Shown: positions 12,001 through 22,850, counted from the first letter of the stretch. The stretch is 64,000 nt of DNA from Benincasa hispida (GCF_009727055.1 NC_052350.1:28934000-28997999), one strand, 5' to 3'. Notes: generated by a model not told the origin, from the letters alone. Numbers and translations: made by a program.

Positions 12001-12514
12001 TTTGCTTCTTTGTAACAGTTCCACCTAATCCACGTTGTCAGATCTAATCTTATCATATTCAATAATATATTTTTGCAATATTATTACTCTTAATGAGATA
12101 TCTTTTGTCAATGAGGAGTAACTTATTAAGCAGTTTTCAGTTTCAGACTATGCATTATTTACAAGTTGCGATATGCACAGTACTTCATGCGGTTTCTGAT
12201 GTGCATCTTTTTAGGTATTCACCACTCACCATTGGATGGTGAGAATCTACAAATTGAAACCTCCAAAGAACAGAATGAGGGGAAAAACCAAAAAATTAAA
12301 GACGGTATGTACACTTCAAGTGCTGTTCACTTGGTCGAGCTGACACCGATTTCTTTCTTTTTTTTTTTTTCTTTTCTTTTCCCTCCCTTCTAGAGTACTG
12401 CTGCCATCATCCTTTAATTATTATTGCTATTTGATGGTTTTCGATTTGCAGAAATCCAGCTCAACCACCAGTTCAAAAAGAAAAGGAACAAAAAAGAGAA
12501 ATCCGTGGCACTGA
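66..12514 (+). CDS. STT3: STT3, catalytic subunit of oligosaccharyltransferase (3' 16 exons; 5' part outside window)
   Basis: STT3 transfers the dolichol-linked oligosaccharide to Asn-X-Ser/Thr in the ER lumen. Exons read from splice sites and frame: 66-125, 281-394, 560-646, 1004-1107, 1215-1310, 5181-5301, 5382-5462, 5551-5679, 5789-6019, 8591-8734, 8879-9065, 10877-10974, 11093-11172, 11290-11377, 12215-12304, 12452-12514. All introns are GT-AG. The joined reading frame is 1773 nt (590 residues plus TGA) with no internal stop. Visible hallmarks: SVSE loop at 5215-5226, the WWDYG catalytic motif at 8888-8902, the [14 protein letters not shown] block in exon 10877-10974, a run of hydrophobic membrane segments in the first exons, a Lys/Glu-rich linker (about 5800-5930) before the last membrane helix, and a Lys-rich tail ending NPWH. 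Family proteins are about 720-780 residues, so roughly 130-190 N-terminal residues are missing upstream. Plants have two paralogues (STT3A, STT3B); I cannot separate them by eye. Confidence 0.95.
2039..3472 (+). pseudogene. Ty1-Copia pol fragment (pre-RT spacer, reverse transcriptase, start of RNase H)
   Basis: From about 2039 the reading gives the FGSMDV-type spacer that follows Copia integrase. The RT domain starts near 2560 ([18 protein letters not shown]) and runs through GCKWVFTIK and the [12 protein letters not shown] block. The active-site YIDD is at 3119-3130, followed by [17 protein letters not shown]. The fragment stops inside the linker to RNase H, after [11 protein letters not shown] at about 3471. 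Stops at 2098, 2881 and several later points, plus a stop at 3401, break the frame. Gag, protease, integrase core and both LTRs are absent. It is part of the chimeric insertion described for 1677-5094. Confidence 0.9.
3490..5075 (+). pseudogene. LINE (L1-type) ORF2 C-terminal fragment with 3' UTR and poly(A)
   Basis: Conceptual reading, with frameshifts, gives [16 protein letters not shown] near 3630-3665, then an ISKGG block, then [15 protein letters not shown] near 3765-3815. These are the usual end of a plant LINE reverse transcriptase. Then come the RDFLWEG and GGLGL blocks (3840-3950) and a zf-RVT-like region ([20 protein letters not shown] with C/H residues, about 4535-4720). The 3' UTR runs to a typical LINE tail and a short A-run at 5068-5075. 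Homology reaches back to about 3490, leaving under 20 bp between it and the Copia fragment. The endonuclease and RT core are missing. The gene is dead. Confidence 0.85.
5680..5788 (+). promoter_or_regulatory. STT3 intron with two competing 3' splice sites
   Basis: The donor follows codon GAA at 5679. The reading frame is only kept if the AG at 5787-5788 is used. Ahead of it lies a near-ideal branch-site sequence TACTAAT at 5756-5762. A stronger-looking pyrimidine tract ends in another AG at 5738-5739; splicing there puts stop codons in all three frames, and retaining the intron also stops at 5737-5739. Functional use of the alternative site is inference. Confidence 0.6.
6213..6790. repeat. 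Direct ~200-bp repeat; second copy is an LTR-like unit TGTTAGG...CCTAACA
   Basis: The segments 6213-6410 and 6503-6710 are similar over about 200 bp, including the shared stretch around TCACCCAAGCCCTAGATCAC. The second copy extends into a 291-bp unit at 6500-6790. It starts TGTTAGG and ends CCTAACA, and is flanked by CAATT (6495-6499) and AAATT (6791-6795), a possible 5-bp target duplication with one change. This fits an LTR or a TRIM-like miniature element. It lies in the STT3 intron 6020-8590. Confidence 0.5.
7284..7744 (-). mobile_element. 5'-truncated LINE/retroposon 3' end, antisense to STT3
   Basis: A poly(T) run at 7301-7314, that is poly(A) on the - strand, is followed by about 410 bp. 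The insert is bounded by a 17-bp duplication: TATCGGGTTATCTATAG at 7284-7300 and TGTCGGGTTAACTATAG at 7728-7744, 15 of 17 identical. This is the structure of a 5'-truncated target-primed retroposon. No protein domain is recognisable, consistent with a 3' UTR fragment. It lies in the STT3 intron 6020-8590. Confidence 0.7.
8031..8362. mobile_element. MITE-like element with terminal inverted repeats
   Basis: The ends are inverted copies of each other over about 24 bp (TAAGGTTAAATTACAAATTT at the left, its near-complement ending AATTTAGCCTTA at the right, about 3 mismatches). The 332-bp unit is AT-rich, non-coding and lies in an STT3 intron. The target duplication is not clear. A weaker relative of the same sequence type occurs near 13635-13830. 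Confidence 0.5.
9440..10866 (+). pseudogene. Heavily decayed LINE ORF2 remnant in STT3 intron
   Basis: Short blocks are recognisable: near 9960-10080 a PISL...[25 protein letters not shown] stretch of a LINE reverse transcriptase, and near 10585-10745 a zf-RVT-like stretch ([18 protein letters not shown] ... CILCRL). Between them the reading frame is lost. The left border is uncertain, and 9066-9440 looks like ordinary intron. It widens the STT3 intron between exons 8879-9065 and 10877-10974 to 1.8 kb. Confidence 0.55.
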
Positions 12515-13270
12515 AATATCAGCTGACGACGATGGGATCACGTTCAAAAAGCATGTAAGCTACATATATAATTGACAACCTTGGCAGGTACCTTTTGAGG
12601 CATAGCGATAATTTTCTTGCGGACGGCGAAATTTTGTAGTCTAATCATATATATTTTTCCCTCCTTATATATGACACATTTTAACAGGATCTAATTGAAA
12701 TATCAAGCCGATAGATTTTTTTTACGCACTTTCTGGGGTATTTTATTCGTCAAATTTCTTCTCGTCTCATGAATGTTAGCTCACAAAGAACCCATCTTCT
12801 ACCTGCATAGACATGCCTAACGAGAACAGTCTCTATTACTGATAGTTCTCTCTTTCTATTTAGGTTGCAAGTTCCCATTTTCTTTTCCAGTTCCCCGACT
12901 GGATTCTGTTGAAAACATAACGAAAAACGTGTTTGCAGCTATTGATATATTTGGGGTTTAGGGTTTAGGATTTTTTTCCTAGTTGTCCTATCCAGTCCAG
13001 AGGATGATAGATACCCAACTTTGGTTCAGTATCAGCACATTCTGTCTAAGGAGTGGTAACTGTTGAGCATTAAATATTGTTTAGTTTTGGTTGGAAAGAA
13101 CTGGGAGAGGTTTATTCTTGAGTGAATTGTTGTTGAGTTTATTCGTCCAGACTAGTTTCTTTTTGCCTCGGCCACAAGTTAAACGTTTCAGTCTCTCCAA
13201 AGCAGAGATTTATTCTTGAGTGAATTGGTGATCTTTCAGATCAACTATAAAATGAAATCGAGGGTAAGTT
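12515..13270 (+). other. STT3 3' untranslated region and downstream flank
   Basis: Non-coding sequence after the STT3 stop codon. The transcript end cannot be fixed from sequence alone. I see no second gene here. Confidence 0.4.
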
Positions 13271-16200
13271 CTTTATTTTCTTTTTCGTTTTTTTTAAAAT
13301 TTTATTTTTAAAAATTTATTTAAAAGCGAGAGTAAGCTTTTCAACTCTTAGTTTGAACTTTCAGGGATTTTAGTACACAATTCGAATTCTGTTTTATGTT
13401 TTCAGATTTTCCGAATTAAGTAAATATATGTTTGCCCGACAATATGAATTCTATTTCTAAAAATTGTTTTTGGATTTTGCCATTTAAATTATGTAAATTT
13501 TGAAAACAATATNTATTTAGAATTTGAATTTTAAAATTTAAAATGTAGAATTATATTAAATAAGGAAAAAATATTTAGAAATATAGCATGTCATGTTATA
13601 AAGTAAATTCAATTTTTTTAAATTAAGTATTGATTAAATTATGTTAAATTTCAAGTTTGGTCTCCGTGATTTGGATAAGGTTTTTAGTCCACAAATTTAG
13701 AATTTAGTTCTTAGGGTTTGATATAACTTCATATTAAGTCTATAGTTTGTTAAGCCCTCTTAAATAATCCCTACCATAGGAATTTTATTATGGAGCTTTT
13801 ATCAAACCATATGTGGTAAATTCTAATTATAAACCATAAAACCTAAATTTTTACCTACATGGGAACGAAAATTTCAATTTTTCCTATAAATTATATAATA
13901 TTAACAAACAATAATTATACAATTTTTTAAAACATAAAACATGTTCATAAATAAATTTATAATAATTTATTGTCAACTAATATTTAGTGGATAACTATAA
14001 TTAGTTTACAATTGTTTAAATTAGAATTTAATTTTTTAATTCTGCTATCAAACACATATTTGAAAAAAAAAATCCTTTTTTATTTAATCCATTGTTTTCA
14101 AATTTTTGTTTGCAAACTCTTTACAATATATCCCCTTAGGGGTCGTTTGGAATGTAGATATTGTTTCAATCTGGGATTTGAATGTTTGAGTTTTAAATAT
14201 GATTATTAATATTTGTGTTTGTATTTGGATGTGTGATAATTAATGTTTGAAAGTTAAATATTTGTGTTCAATTCAATACTTTGTATGTAGAAACTAAAAG
14301 TAAATAATTACTTAATTAAATGCAAGAGATCAATTAAACTTAACATTAGTTAATTTATTATTATGTTAATTAATTATTTAATTAATAAAATAATAAATAA
14401 ATAAATAATTTTTAATTAGGGTTGTTTTTAAATATAGAAAAATAAATAAACAAATCTATAAAATATAGCAAAATGTTAGAATTATCAATGATAGATGCTT
14501 TCTATCAGCATCTATGATTGATAGTTCTAAAATTTTGCTATATCTTGTAAATATTTTCAACCATTTTACCACTTGAAATAATTTTCCTTTCAATTAATCA
14601 TAATTAAACTAATTACTAAAAATAATTAAATTAATTAGAATATTAATAATTAACAACAATAATTTATATTAAATAGTCAAATAAGTTTTAAAGTTTCCTG
14701 GATAATATTATCCCAAGTTTTGAAAAGTAGAATTATGCAAAACAAACAGAGATATTAAATATCTATCTAAAGTTCCATGGAAAACCTGTGAAACAAACGA
14801 GACTTTATTGATTTGATATTCTCCTCGAATTTAACTATAGTCCTTCCTGTTTCAATGTTTGTGACTTTCAAAATAAAAAATAATCTCTGTAAGCTTGGCT
14901 TAGAACTAGGAGTCTTGTTACCTGCTCGAGCTGTTTTAGAAGGAAAAGGAAGAAAGGAATGTGACATTGTCCCACACAAAAAAAGAAAGAAAGTTGAGCT
15001 AGCCCGACCTATGGGTTTGTCGAATTCTAAGGCGGCGCCTCACATATAGGTAGCAATATATGAGTTTACTTTGAACAACTTCCAATGTCGTATCTTTTGT
15101 ATGCCCTTCGGTAAGGGAGACCAATTTGTTTGATAGAATATTAAGTCGAAAAGAACTCGGATGCTCCTTAAGATGTACCTTCAATAAAATACTGTCATGT
15201 GACATTTTATTTAAAAGATAATTCTTTTAATTCTACTTTTGTGTGGTTAATAAGTAGGGAGTATAAGAGTTAGGTGCAGTCTAGGTTGTACCTAATCATT
15301 GTTCGAAGTAATTAATAAGTACCTGTGAAAATATCGTGCATACCTCATAACGATCCCTCCTATCTTTTTCTTATGAGCCCAAAATCTCTCTAGTGGACGA
15401 CCCCTTTGTGAGAGTAATTGAAACAAATGAAAAAATGCAAAGAGGGAGAGGAAAAAAAAGTTAAGGATATTTTGATAATGTTAACGACATAATAAGCAAA
15501 AGAGCGAAATTCTTAATTTTCAAAAAGTATGGTTTTGGACTTTTTATTGTTGGGGCTTCTATACAATTATCTCCATTCTTATGAATATTATGATGGTTTA
15601 TTTTTGACATGTTAAAATAAAAAATAATAAAATAATTGAAAAAAAAATATTAACATGTTATTTCTTGAAAACGAGTGGACAGATAAAGAAGAATGATAAC
15701 TAATCATTAATCAAACAAATACATGACAATGAAAAAACTTCTAGTACTATGGGAGTGTTCTCTATCATTTATATCTAATATATCGTTAGTTGATATATTA
15801 TTATGCTAAAGTAGTATGAAAATTCTTTTTCACTATCTCCACTCATTATCGATTGTGAAAGATATTATAACTACTTTTGAATTGATTTTCTAAATGTTTA
15901 AATAAGTGTTTCTAAGTGAAAAGTGATATTTTTAAACACTTAAAAAATCAATTCAAATAAACCTTTTTAAGACTTATAAAAAAAGAGAATTTTTTATTCT
16001 GAGATCTAATAATGCGAGCGGCTTGGTTGAGTGTTCATATGACCAGACCTAATTTTATGGATTGCGAAATTAGCACTCGACTAACCTTTAATAAAAAATA
16101 ATCAATTTGACATATATGGTTTAAACTTAGTTCCAACTTTGTCTATTTAGTTATAAAACTTTCTATTAGGACCCTGCCAAAAATTAATTTTACTTATATG

Positions 16201-16320
16201 AACCAATCATAAGCTAAATAACACAATTTTTTTATACAATCATACAAAATATATTAAAATTATAAGTACCAACTTGAAATTAAGTTTTATAACAACAACA
16301 ATAATAATGAGGAACTATAG
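13271..16320. other. AT-rich intergenic DNA without a recognisable gene
   Basis: Mostly AT-rich low-complexity DNA with one ambiguous base at 13513. A degenerate relative of the MITE-like unit at 8031-8362 lies near 13635-13830, and a hairpin unit at 14459-14546 is listed separately. A short antisense reading at 14999-15205 is open for 68 codons, but I recognise no domain and it has no support as a gene. Confidence 0.5.
14459..14546. repeat. Hairpin MITE-like unit carrying TGATAGA
   Basis: Two arms of about 37 bp, each with AATATAGCAAAAT-like outer ends and an inner ATCAATGATAGATG, are inverted around a short CTTTCTATCAG loop. The outer AATATAGCAAAA end also appears near 17630, just before the TGATAGA-rich region. 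This suggests the arrays downstream derive from the same family. Confidence 0.6.
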
Positions 16321-16900
16321 AATTTGGCTTCTGATCTTAGTACAAGAGATTCACCAATAAATGATATAGCTGAGACGGCTGCTTCTGCAGTCCATATGAT
16401 GGATAAACAAAGGAAAATCATTTTTGCAGAAATTCAACGTATAAAAAAAGATTATGAGAAGCCACTGGATGCATCCATCTTTAAGGTATTGCCTACTTTA
16501 TTGTACAACACTTACTCAAAACTCATGGAAGGACCTATACCCTACCTGTCGTTATGGCTACCTTACATGTATTCTATTTATGGTTATATCATGTTTCTCA
16601 TTTTTGTATTCACTCCCAGCTCACAGAGTACGAAGCAAAGATACTTGATATGAGTAGAGAAAGAGATTAGTTATTGATAAAACAAAGAGATGTTGCTAAT
16701 CAAGAAGCACATATGTGGCAATCTGAGCTTGCAAAAGCTAGAGAGTTAAAGAGCAAGCTGTGATTCTAGAAGGTGCTATTGTGAGAGCGGAGGAAACAGT
16801 CCGGGTATCAGAGGTTGATGCTGAAGCAAGAATAAAGGATGCTAAACAGAAAGAGGTAGCTGCTTTGAAGGAGAAGTAGAAGCTTATGGCATATATAAAT
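16318..16900 (+). pseudogene. Fragment of an unrecognised coiled-coil host gene
   Basis: A reading open from about 16321 gives an Ala/Lys/Glu-rich stretch (AETAASAVHMMDKQRKIIFAE, here only in part) up to a possible splice donor at 16484. It resumes near 16622 with EYEAKILDMSRERD. Stop codons (16668) and a frame slip near 16750 follow, then VRVSEVDAEARIKDAKQKE. Heptad-like charged residues suggest a coiled coil. The split at 16484/16622 looks like an exon-intron-exon structure rather than a processed copy. I do not recognise the family and assign no function. It is likely a truncated, decayed piece of a nuclear gene. Confidence 0.5.
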
Positions 16901-16959
16901 AGCTTACATGCATTTATGATCTTTTTCCCTTCTAAATAGTCCAACCCACATGATACATT

Positions 16960-17230
16960 TGATAAATTTGTAGGCAGGTTACAACCATGAAATTTTAGCG
17001 TCTCACCCGGCTAATGAAAGGTCATCTGGGCTAGGAGGTTTTTCTCCAATAATGTAATCAATCTTCCCTTGTCCACGAATATACATTTAAACACTTTGGG
17101 ACCAATGAAGAAGGTTATCCCTATTAAGTTGAATGGTAGTTATTTGGACAGTGAGACTGTTGACTAGAGTGCGGTTGTCTAAGACTTTAGTTGTAGTGGA
17201 CTTAGTGTTTGACATATTGCTGAAGAAACA
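16960..17230 (-). pseudogene. Ty1-Copia gag N-terminal fragment
   Basis: On the - strand a reading starting near 17216 gives VQITTIQLNRDNLLHWSQSV, the usual start of a Copia gag (an 'I.LNG.N...W...V' pattern). After a frameshift, further gag-like words follow (a GRLITLLE / PDDLSLAG-type stretch to about 17000). No LTR or primer site was found beside it. The 17240-17590 stretch upstream of it on the - strand is GC-richer and unassigned. Confidence 0.6.
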
Positions 17231-17590
17231 CAAACCCAAAGAGAAAAACAGTAGATTTGGAAATACAAAACCAGAAGAATAGGAAACAATGTTGGTTGGT
17301 GGAAGGTGGCAACTGGCGGCAGAACAAGGCGGTAAGCGGCGGAACACACGACGACGGTGGCTGTAGACTTAACCGGCCGACAGACATAAGTTAACCCCGA
17401 ACAAAAAATACTTCATGTGGACAAGCTAAACGTGAACGATGAAGGAAAGGACGGTTTCGGCGGTCTACAACTATGGCGGGGATGTGACGTTTGACGAGGC
17501 TCTGAAGACTGGGTGACTGTTGCGAATGGGAAAGGAGCTTGACGGTGGTGGCGGTACAACTAGGGTTTTTTTAGTTTTTTAGAAAGGGGA

Positions 17591-18717
17591 ATTTTCATAA
17601 AAAGAAAAAAATATAAAACTATTTACACAGTATAGCAAAAAACAAACTTCACCGCAGGTTTTTTAAAATTCCCAAATCACCCCTTTTTATATTTGAAATT
17701 TGTGCGTATACTGATCGCCGATTTTCTTCTTCTTCACCGACTTCCTTCTGCACAAAATCAGAAACTTCTTGATCGTCTTCTCCATTGACTCCATCCTTCA
17801 TCAACTTGATCTATCTCCTCCTCCTCCTGATCTCAAATCCATATTTTTCTTCTTCTTCTTCATCACAAAATTTTAGGCCAAATTCATATATTCCTTCTTT
17901 TTCTTCTCTTTCTTCTACACAACATCAACCTCTTTCTTTTGTTTTTCTATAGATTTTTCACATAAACTTTATGTTTAGTTTCTTCTTCTTCAATTGACAT
18001 GATAATATTATTTTTCTTCTTCAATGGATTGAATCAAATTCAACAGCTCAAATTGAACTAACAGACATTGGAATGTGGCTAATTCAATTGATAAATTGTG
18101 ATAGAGTTTTATCACTGTCTATTGCTAATAGACAGTGATAGAACCCTTATTACAAGTTATTCGAGAGACAGTGATAGAATCCTTATTACAAATTAATTGA
18201 GAGACAGCGATAGAAATCTATCACTGTCTATCACATCTTCTTTATAAAATAAATCCAACTATAAAATAAAAGGTTAATTATCCATCCTCTTCTCAATTAC
18301 CTATGAAAGAAAACTAACTATATTTCAAAACAAAATATATATTTTAAGAAACAATCACTAAATTACACACTCTCATCAACCTAAAGGGTAATTTGACGGA
18401 AGATAAACCAACTGATAGACAGTGATAGTAGTCTATCACTATACTATCACTGTCTATCTGATAGTGTCCTATTGGTGCCATTTGATAATGTTCTATCGGT
18501 GTCTACTTAAGAGTGTTTTATTAGTGTCTATCACACTAATATCATTACTTTCTAGCTTTAATGAAGAAATTGTAAATTTTGGTTCAAAGAAATGAAATTC
18601 ACACCCCGACTTGTATTTTCTCATCTTCAAGAAATGCTAAATTGAAGCTTTCCAAGCCATTGAAAGAGTGATAAAAGACTATAACCTACTATCAGTGATA
18701 AAAACCTTAGTCATGTT
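17591..18717. repeat. TC-rich DNA and start of TGATAGA / TCTATCA repeat region
   Basis: A CTT-rich tract (about 17700-17960) is followed by short palindromic repeats built from GACAGTGATAGA and TCTATCACTGTC. Near 18120-18230 a roughly 50-bp unit (GAGACAGTGATAGAA...CTTATTACAA) occurs at least twice, and an inverted pair sits at 18410-18470. No gene. Confidence 0.7.
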
Positions 18718-18722
18718 ATAAT

Positions 18723-20876
18723 TGAAGGATCTCTTATCAAAGAAAACCTATGAGCGGAAGCAAGATCATTCCAAATTCACTGTGACAGAATTACAAGCAT
18801 TCATAAACATATAAGCCAGTTGTGCATCTTCTAACAACGCATGCTTCCATAAATAAGTGCAAAGGGACGAGAGACATACCTTTTGAAGAACTCTTCTTCT
18901 AACTTTCTCTCGCTCTCCTAGAGTCTTGGACCAATACCTCTTGTTGTCACTTAGAATGCCCAATCGTCTAGTGGATCGTCTGGTCAATCACGAACAACCT
19001 TCTCCACGAACAAGTAAACCTTTCGGACACCACCACTTAGTGACTTTGGTATTCTCGGAGTGAGAATCTAGGAGGTGTGGGCTCTGTTGGATTTGGTAGA
19101 GGTTTGGAGGAAACAACGATCGAACTCAATGACTAAGCAAGTGGGAGAGTATAGAGTCTATCACATAGACTTTATGCTTGATCATTTAATAAAAGATAGC
19201 AGGTACACGATTGTTTAGGAAAAACAGCTTGATCGTTTACACGATCGTTAAGAGAATATCGCTCAGGTACGCGATCGTTTAGTAAAAGATTACACGGTTG
19301 TTTAGACAAAGGCGCGTGTACACGATCGTTTAGATAAACACTTGAAGCTGTCGTGTAGTCTCTTGTTAGCTAAATGTTTGGCTATGTACACAAAATGATG
19401 CGATTAAACGATTCTTTTCCAAAATGAAAACATTTTTCATTTTATCCTTCAATTATGAAAACTGAATAAAATCTCACACTTTCACGCACGGTTAAGGAGA
19501 AACTACCAACAATTATCTCATAATTGTTTTAATTATAAATAAATACAATAACTAACTTATCATATTATATTCATAACCTATAGTTTTAATATCACATCAT
19601 ATGTAATATTTAAACCATAGTCCTTTTCTCCTTTACTTAATAAAAATCATATTTACATCAAATTCCTCTAATTAATCTATCTCATACATTATGTCAACTA
19701 TATCACATATAATTGTACCAGTTTAATCATATCATATATAATCAAACTCCCTTTTGTCAATTTGAACACTTCAAACTGACCCAAAAACTGATTCTCAACT
19801 TGAATTCATTAAGCTACCAAGAGGACCTTATGAACCTGCTTGAAGCTCTAACGATACGTGAATAGCTGACTAAACTCTTTAGTCACGAGATCCACCATCC
19901 ATTAACTGTTGGGTACTCCACTAAAGAACGGCTGCTGCACTCAGCTCACTACAGATATATTTCTGTGTCCATCGAATATAACCAGTCAACAGTACGATAA
20001 CCCTTCATAGATGCTCGTAAGTATAGCTGAGCCAATTTACTGTTTTGTCCCAGTAGTTACATCTAACTCCTTAAGTACCACTGATCCTTCTAATGAACAA
20101 TATATCATAGTCCTACTATGAGTGGACACATCTTGAGCCATGAGAAGATATGTGGCGCCACATCGTTCAAGCCCCAGAATCAGCCCTTAAGGGAGCAATT
20201 TATCTACTAGTTACCCATGCTTCAAGGAAGAAGTGAATTCCATCTTGTGTAGCTGAGTTTCCAGCTCCCCAATCAGACGAATTCCCAAAGTGGTAGGTTT
20301 GAGATGGCGATCTAGCCACTCGCACCCATGCAAATCAAAGGACTGCCCTCAAAGGTAGGAGTTCCCAACTCACTCAGGATTAAGGTCATGTAACCTATGG
20401 TCATTCTAGTGAAGTGAAGTCTCTGTCATGAACGACTTTATATAGCGAGACTAATTACTTCGTGGTCCGGTCTTATACAAACTCCTTTGTATAGGACACC
20501 TCCACTCGCATGTCTTCACATGAATGATCAGGATCAGACCATCTGTAGTATGTCACACACTTGTAACTATCTTCAAAGTGTGCTACATCCGTAGTGTCAC
20601 CAGGATAAGGTTTCTCTCCTATATTCATATACTATAGACCATTTTGGTTATCACTTAAGGCATGATCCACTTGTATGTTTCCACATATATGCTTAAATTA
20701 CAACGAAAATCGAGGATCTTAGTTTGTTGGTTTGTGGTAAAGCAATTAAAACATCTCATGTTTCATAGACAGTAGTGAAGAAAAATATCTCATATTATTA
20801 CATCACAAGCGTTTGTTCAATACAGGTGTTTACAAACTACAGAACCCAACGAGAGTTTAAGACATCAACCCCAACA
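18723..20876 (-). mobile_element. Solo LTR, TGTTGGG family, with perfect 5-bp target duplication
   Basis: The segment begins TGAAGGA and ends CCAACA on the + strand, so on the - strand it runs TGTTGG...TCCTTCA. It is flanked by ATAAT at 18718-18722 and ATAAT at 20877-20881. Its body is similar, in reverse, to the LTR at 28739-30853, sharing for example the block around the 'AGGTCCATAAGGTCC' word. No internal region or second LTR is present, so this is a solo LTR of 2154 bp left by LTR-LTR recombination. CGATCG-containing words cluster at 19200-19350. It splits the TGATAGA array. Confidence 0.85.
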
Positions 20877-20881
20877 ATAAT

Positions 20882-22230
20882 GAAGTAGAAAAATGTTCAC
20901 TATCATTGATAAATGTTCACTATCGATAGATAGTGATATAACACTATTAGTGATAGATAGTGATAGAAGTATTTCATTGTCTATTAGGGATAGTTAGTGA
21001 TATAACACTATCACTGATAGATAGTGATAATAGTTTATCATTGTCTATCAGTGATAGATGTCTATCAAAGTATATTAATTTTCATGCATATTTCTATCAA
21101 TGATAGAAGATTATCACTTACTATCAGTGATAGAACTATATCACTTTCTATCATGTTCCTCCCCACTTGATTGTGAAACCTTAGTCAAGTTATGTAGTAA
21201 ACAATGTTATATCATCAATCATCTATCATTTACAAACCAGACAATGTTAAATCACATATCATTAACTGATACTTTCACTGATAGACACTTCTATCAGCCT
21301 CTATCAATGATAGACTTGTATCGGTTTCTATCACTGATATATACTGATAGACTTTTATCAGCCCCTATCAGTGATAAAATTTTTGGTTTTGGCCAAAGAG
21401 TAAGCCATCTTTCCTTTTATTTATGCTATTCATTTTCTTCTACCCATCATTTCCACTTACTAACCTTTGATTCTTTCATTTCGGCAGAGATTTGGAGGTT
21501 TATCCTACTTTTCGGGTGTAGAATTGTGTGGGAATTTTGTCCATTTTAAGAATAAGAAAGTGCACAAAAGGACCATTTCTGACTTCAATTAAACATTGTT
21601 CATCTAATTTCTTTTTTATAATCTTCAACACATCTAGATTTAAGTATATTGTAACACTTAAAGCACTTTCATTAATTCAACAATTTTTTTTTTGTATTTT
21701 TCCACTAAATGGGTGGCTGGCTAAACTTGTAATTTTTCTCGGTGGCGGTGGTTGAAAGACGAGGATTAAGGTGCTAGGTGGCGGGTATCAGTTGGTTGGA
21801 TAGACTTTTATCAGTTTCTGTCACTGATAAACACTGATAGACTTCTATCAGTCTCTATCAATGATAAACTTGTATCAGTTTCAATCACTAATAAACATTG
21901 ATAAACTTCTATCAACCGCTATCAGCGATATACTTCTATCAGTTTCTATCACTGATAGGCACTGATAGATTTTTACCAACTTTTATCAATGATAGACTTG
22001 TATCAATTTTTTTTATCACTTATTATATCAATGATAGATTTCTATCCATTTCTATCATCTGTTTCTATTGCTGATAGACACTGATAGACTTTTATCAACC
22101 TCTATCAGTGACAGATTTCTATCAGTTTCTATTACTGATAAACACAGATAGACTTCTATCAACCTCTGTCTGTGATAGACTTCTATCCGTTTCTATCATT
22201 GATAGACATTGATGGACTTTAATTTAAGAA
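20882..22230. repeat. TGATAGA / TCTATCA palindromic tandem array
   Basis: Degenerate tandem units of about 60-64 bp, each carrying inverted copies of CACTGATAGAC and TCTATCAGTG, are clear at 20890-21070, 21090-21370 and 21790-22210. Each unit can fold into short hairpins. The gap 21375-21785 is less repetitive and unassigned. Any open frame here follows from the repeat and is not a gene. Confidence 0.85.
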
Positions 22231-22850
22231 AACTATATATTAATGTGATTAATATATAATAATGGATATGATCTGTAATTAAATTAGAAAACAATATTTG
22301 AATAAGATTCAAATTAATTATTAGAGAGGTTTTTCACATGGGATGTATATGATAATTAAATGTATGTTGGAGTTAGCATATACTTAGCGGAAGCAAACAG
22401 AATCATTAAACACTCTAATTCATCAATTTTAGCAACTAAGAAAGTATGTTCATAAGGAAAAACTAGGGTTTGAAGATATACCCTTGAAGACCTTCTTCAA
22501 TCCACGAATTTAGCTTCAATCTTGACTCCAAAAACTTGTACACTATCACTTAATGTTCCCTACTATTCTCTTGGATCTTAGATTAGGTGATGGAACCTAA
22601 AATGAATTGAAATTTAAGGGAATTTTGTGGAAGAAAAGGCTTTTTTTTGTTTGGAGTTGAAGAACTTTTCTTCTTCACTAAAACCAACAAAATTTTTTCT
22701 TTGCATGCTATTAAGTCTCAGCAAAAGTTTTCCTTTTTATAAAAAAAACCAACATGCAGCTCCCTCAAACTTTCACCTTCTCTCTAGAATCTATCATTTT
22801 CCTCCTCAAACTTCTTGGAGACCACACTTCCAAGTTCTTTGAATACTAGA
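22231..22850 (-). mobile_element. Partial LTR 3' end, TGTTGGG-like family, antisense
   Basis: From about 22369 a segment parallels the left end of the solo LTR at 18723: AGCGGAAGCAA, then AATCATT, then a TACCCTTGAAGACCTTCTTC word, in the same order. Borders are unclear. The stretches 22231-22368 and 22620-22850 are unassigned AT-rich DNA. Confidence 0.45.

Noticed and set aside
14999..15205. 68-codon - strand open frame
   Set aside because: No recognisable domain, no neighbouring gene signals; kept only as a remark in the intergenic entry.
21100..21549. 149-codon open frame on the + strand
   Set aside because: It is mostly a translation of the TCTATCA/TGATAGA repeat array; no domain and no coding bias.
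17591..22230. CRISPR-like array
   Set aside because: Units are degenerate, palindromic and without unique spacers, in plant nuclear DNA; no cas genes.
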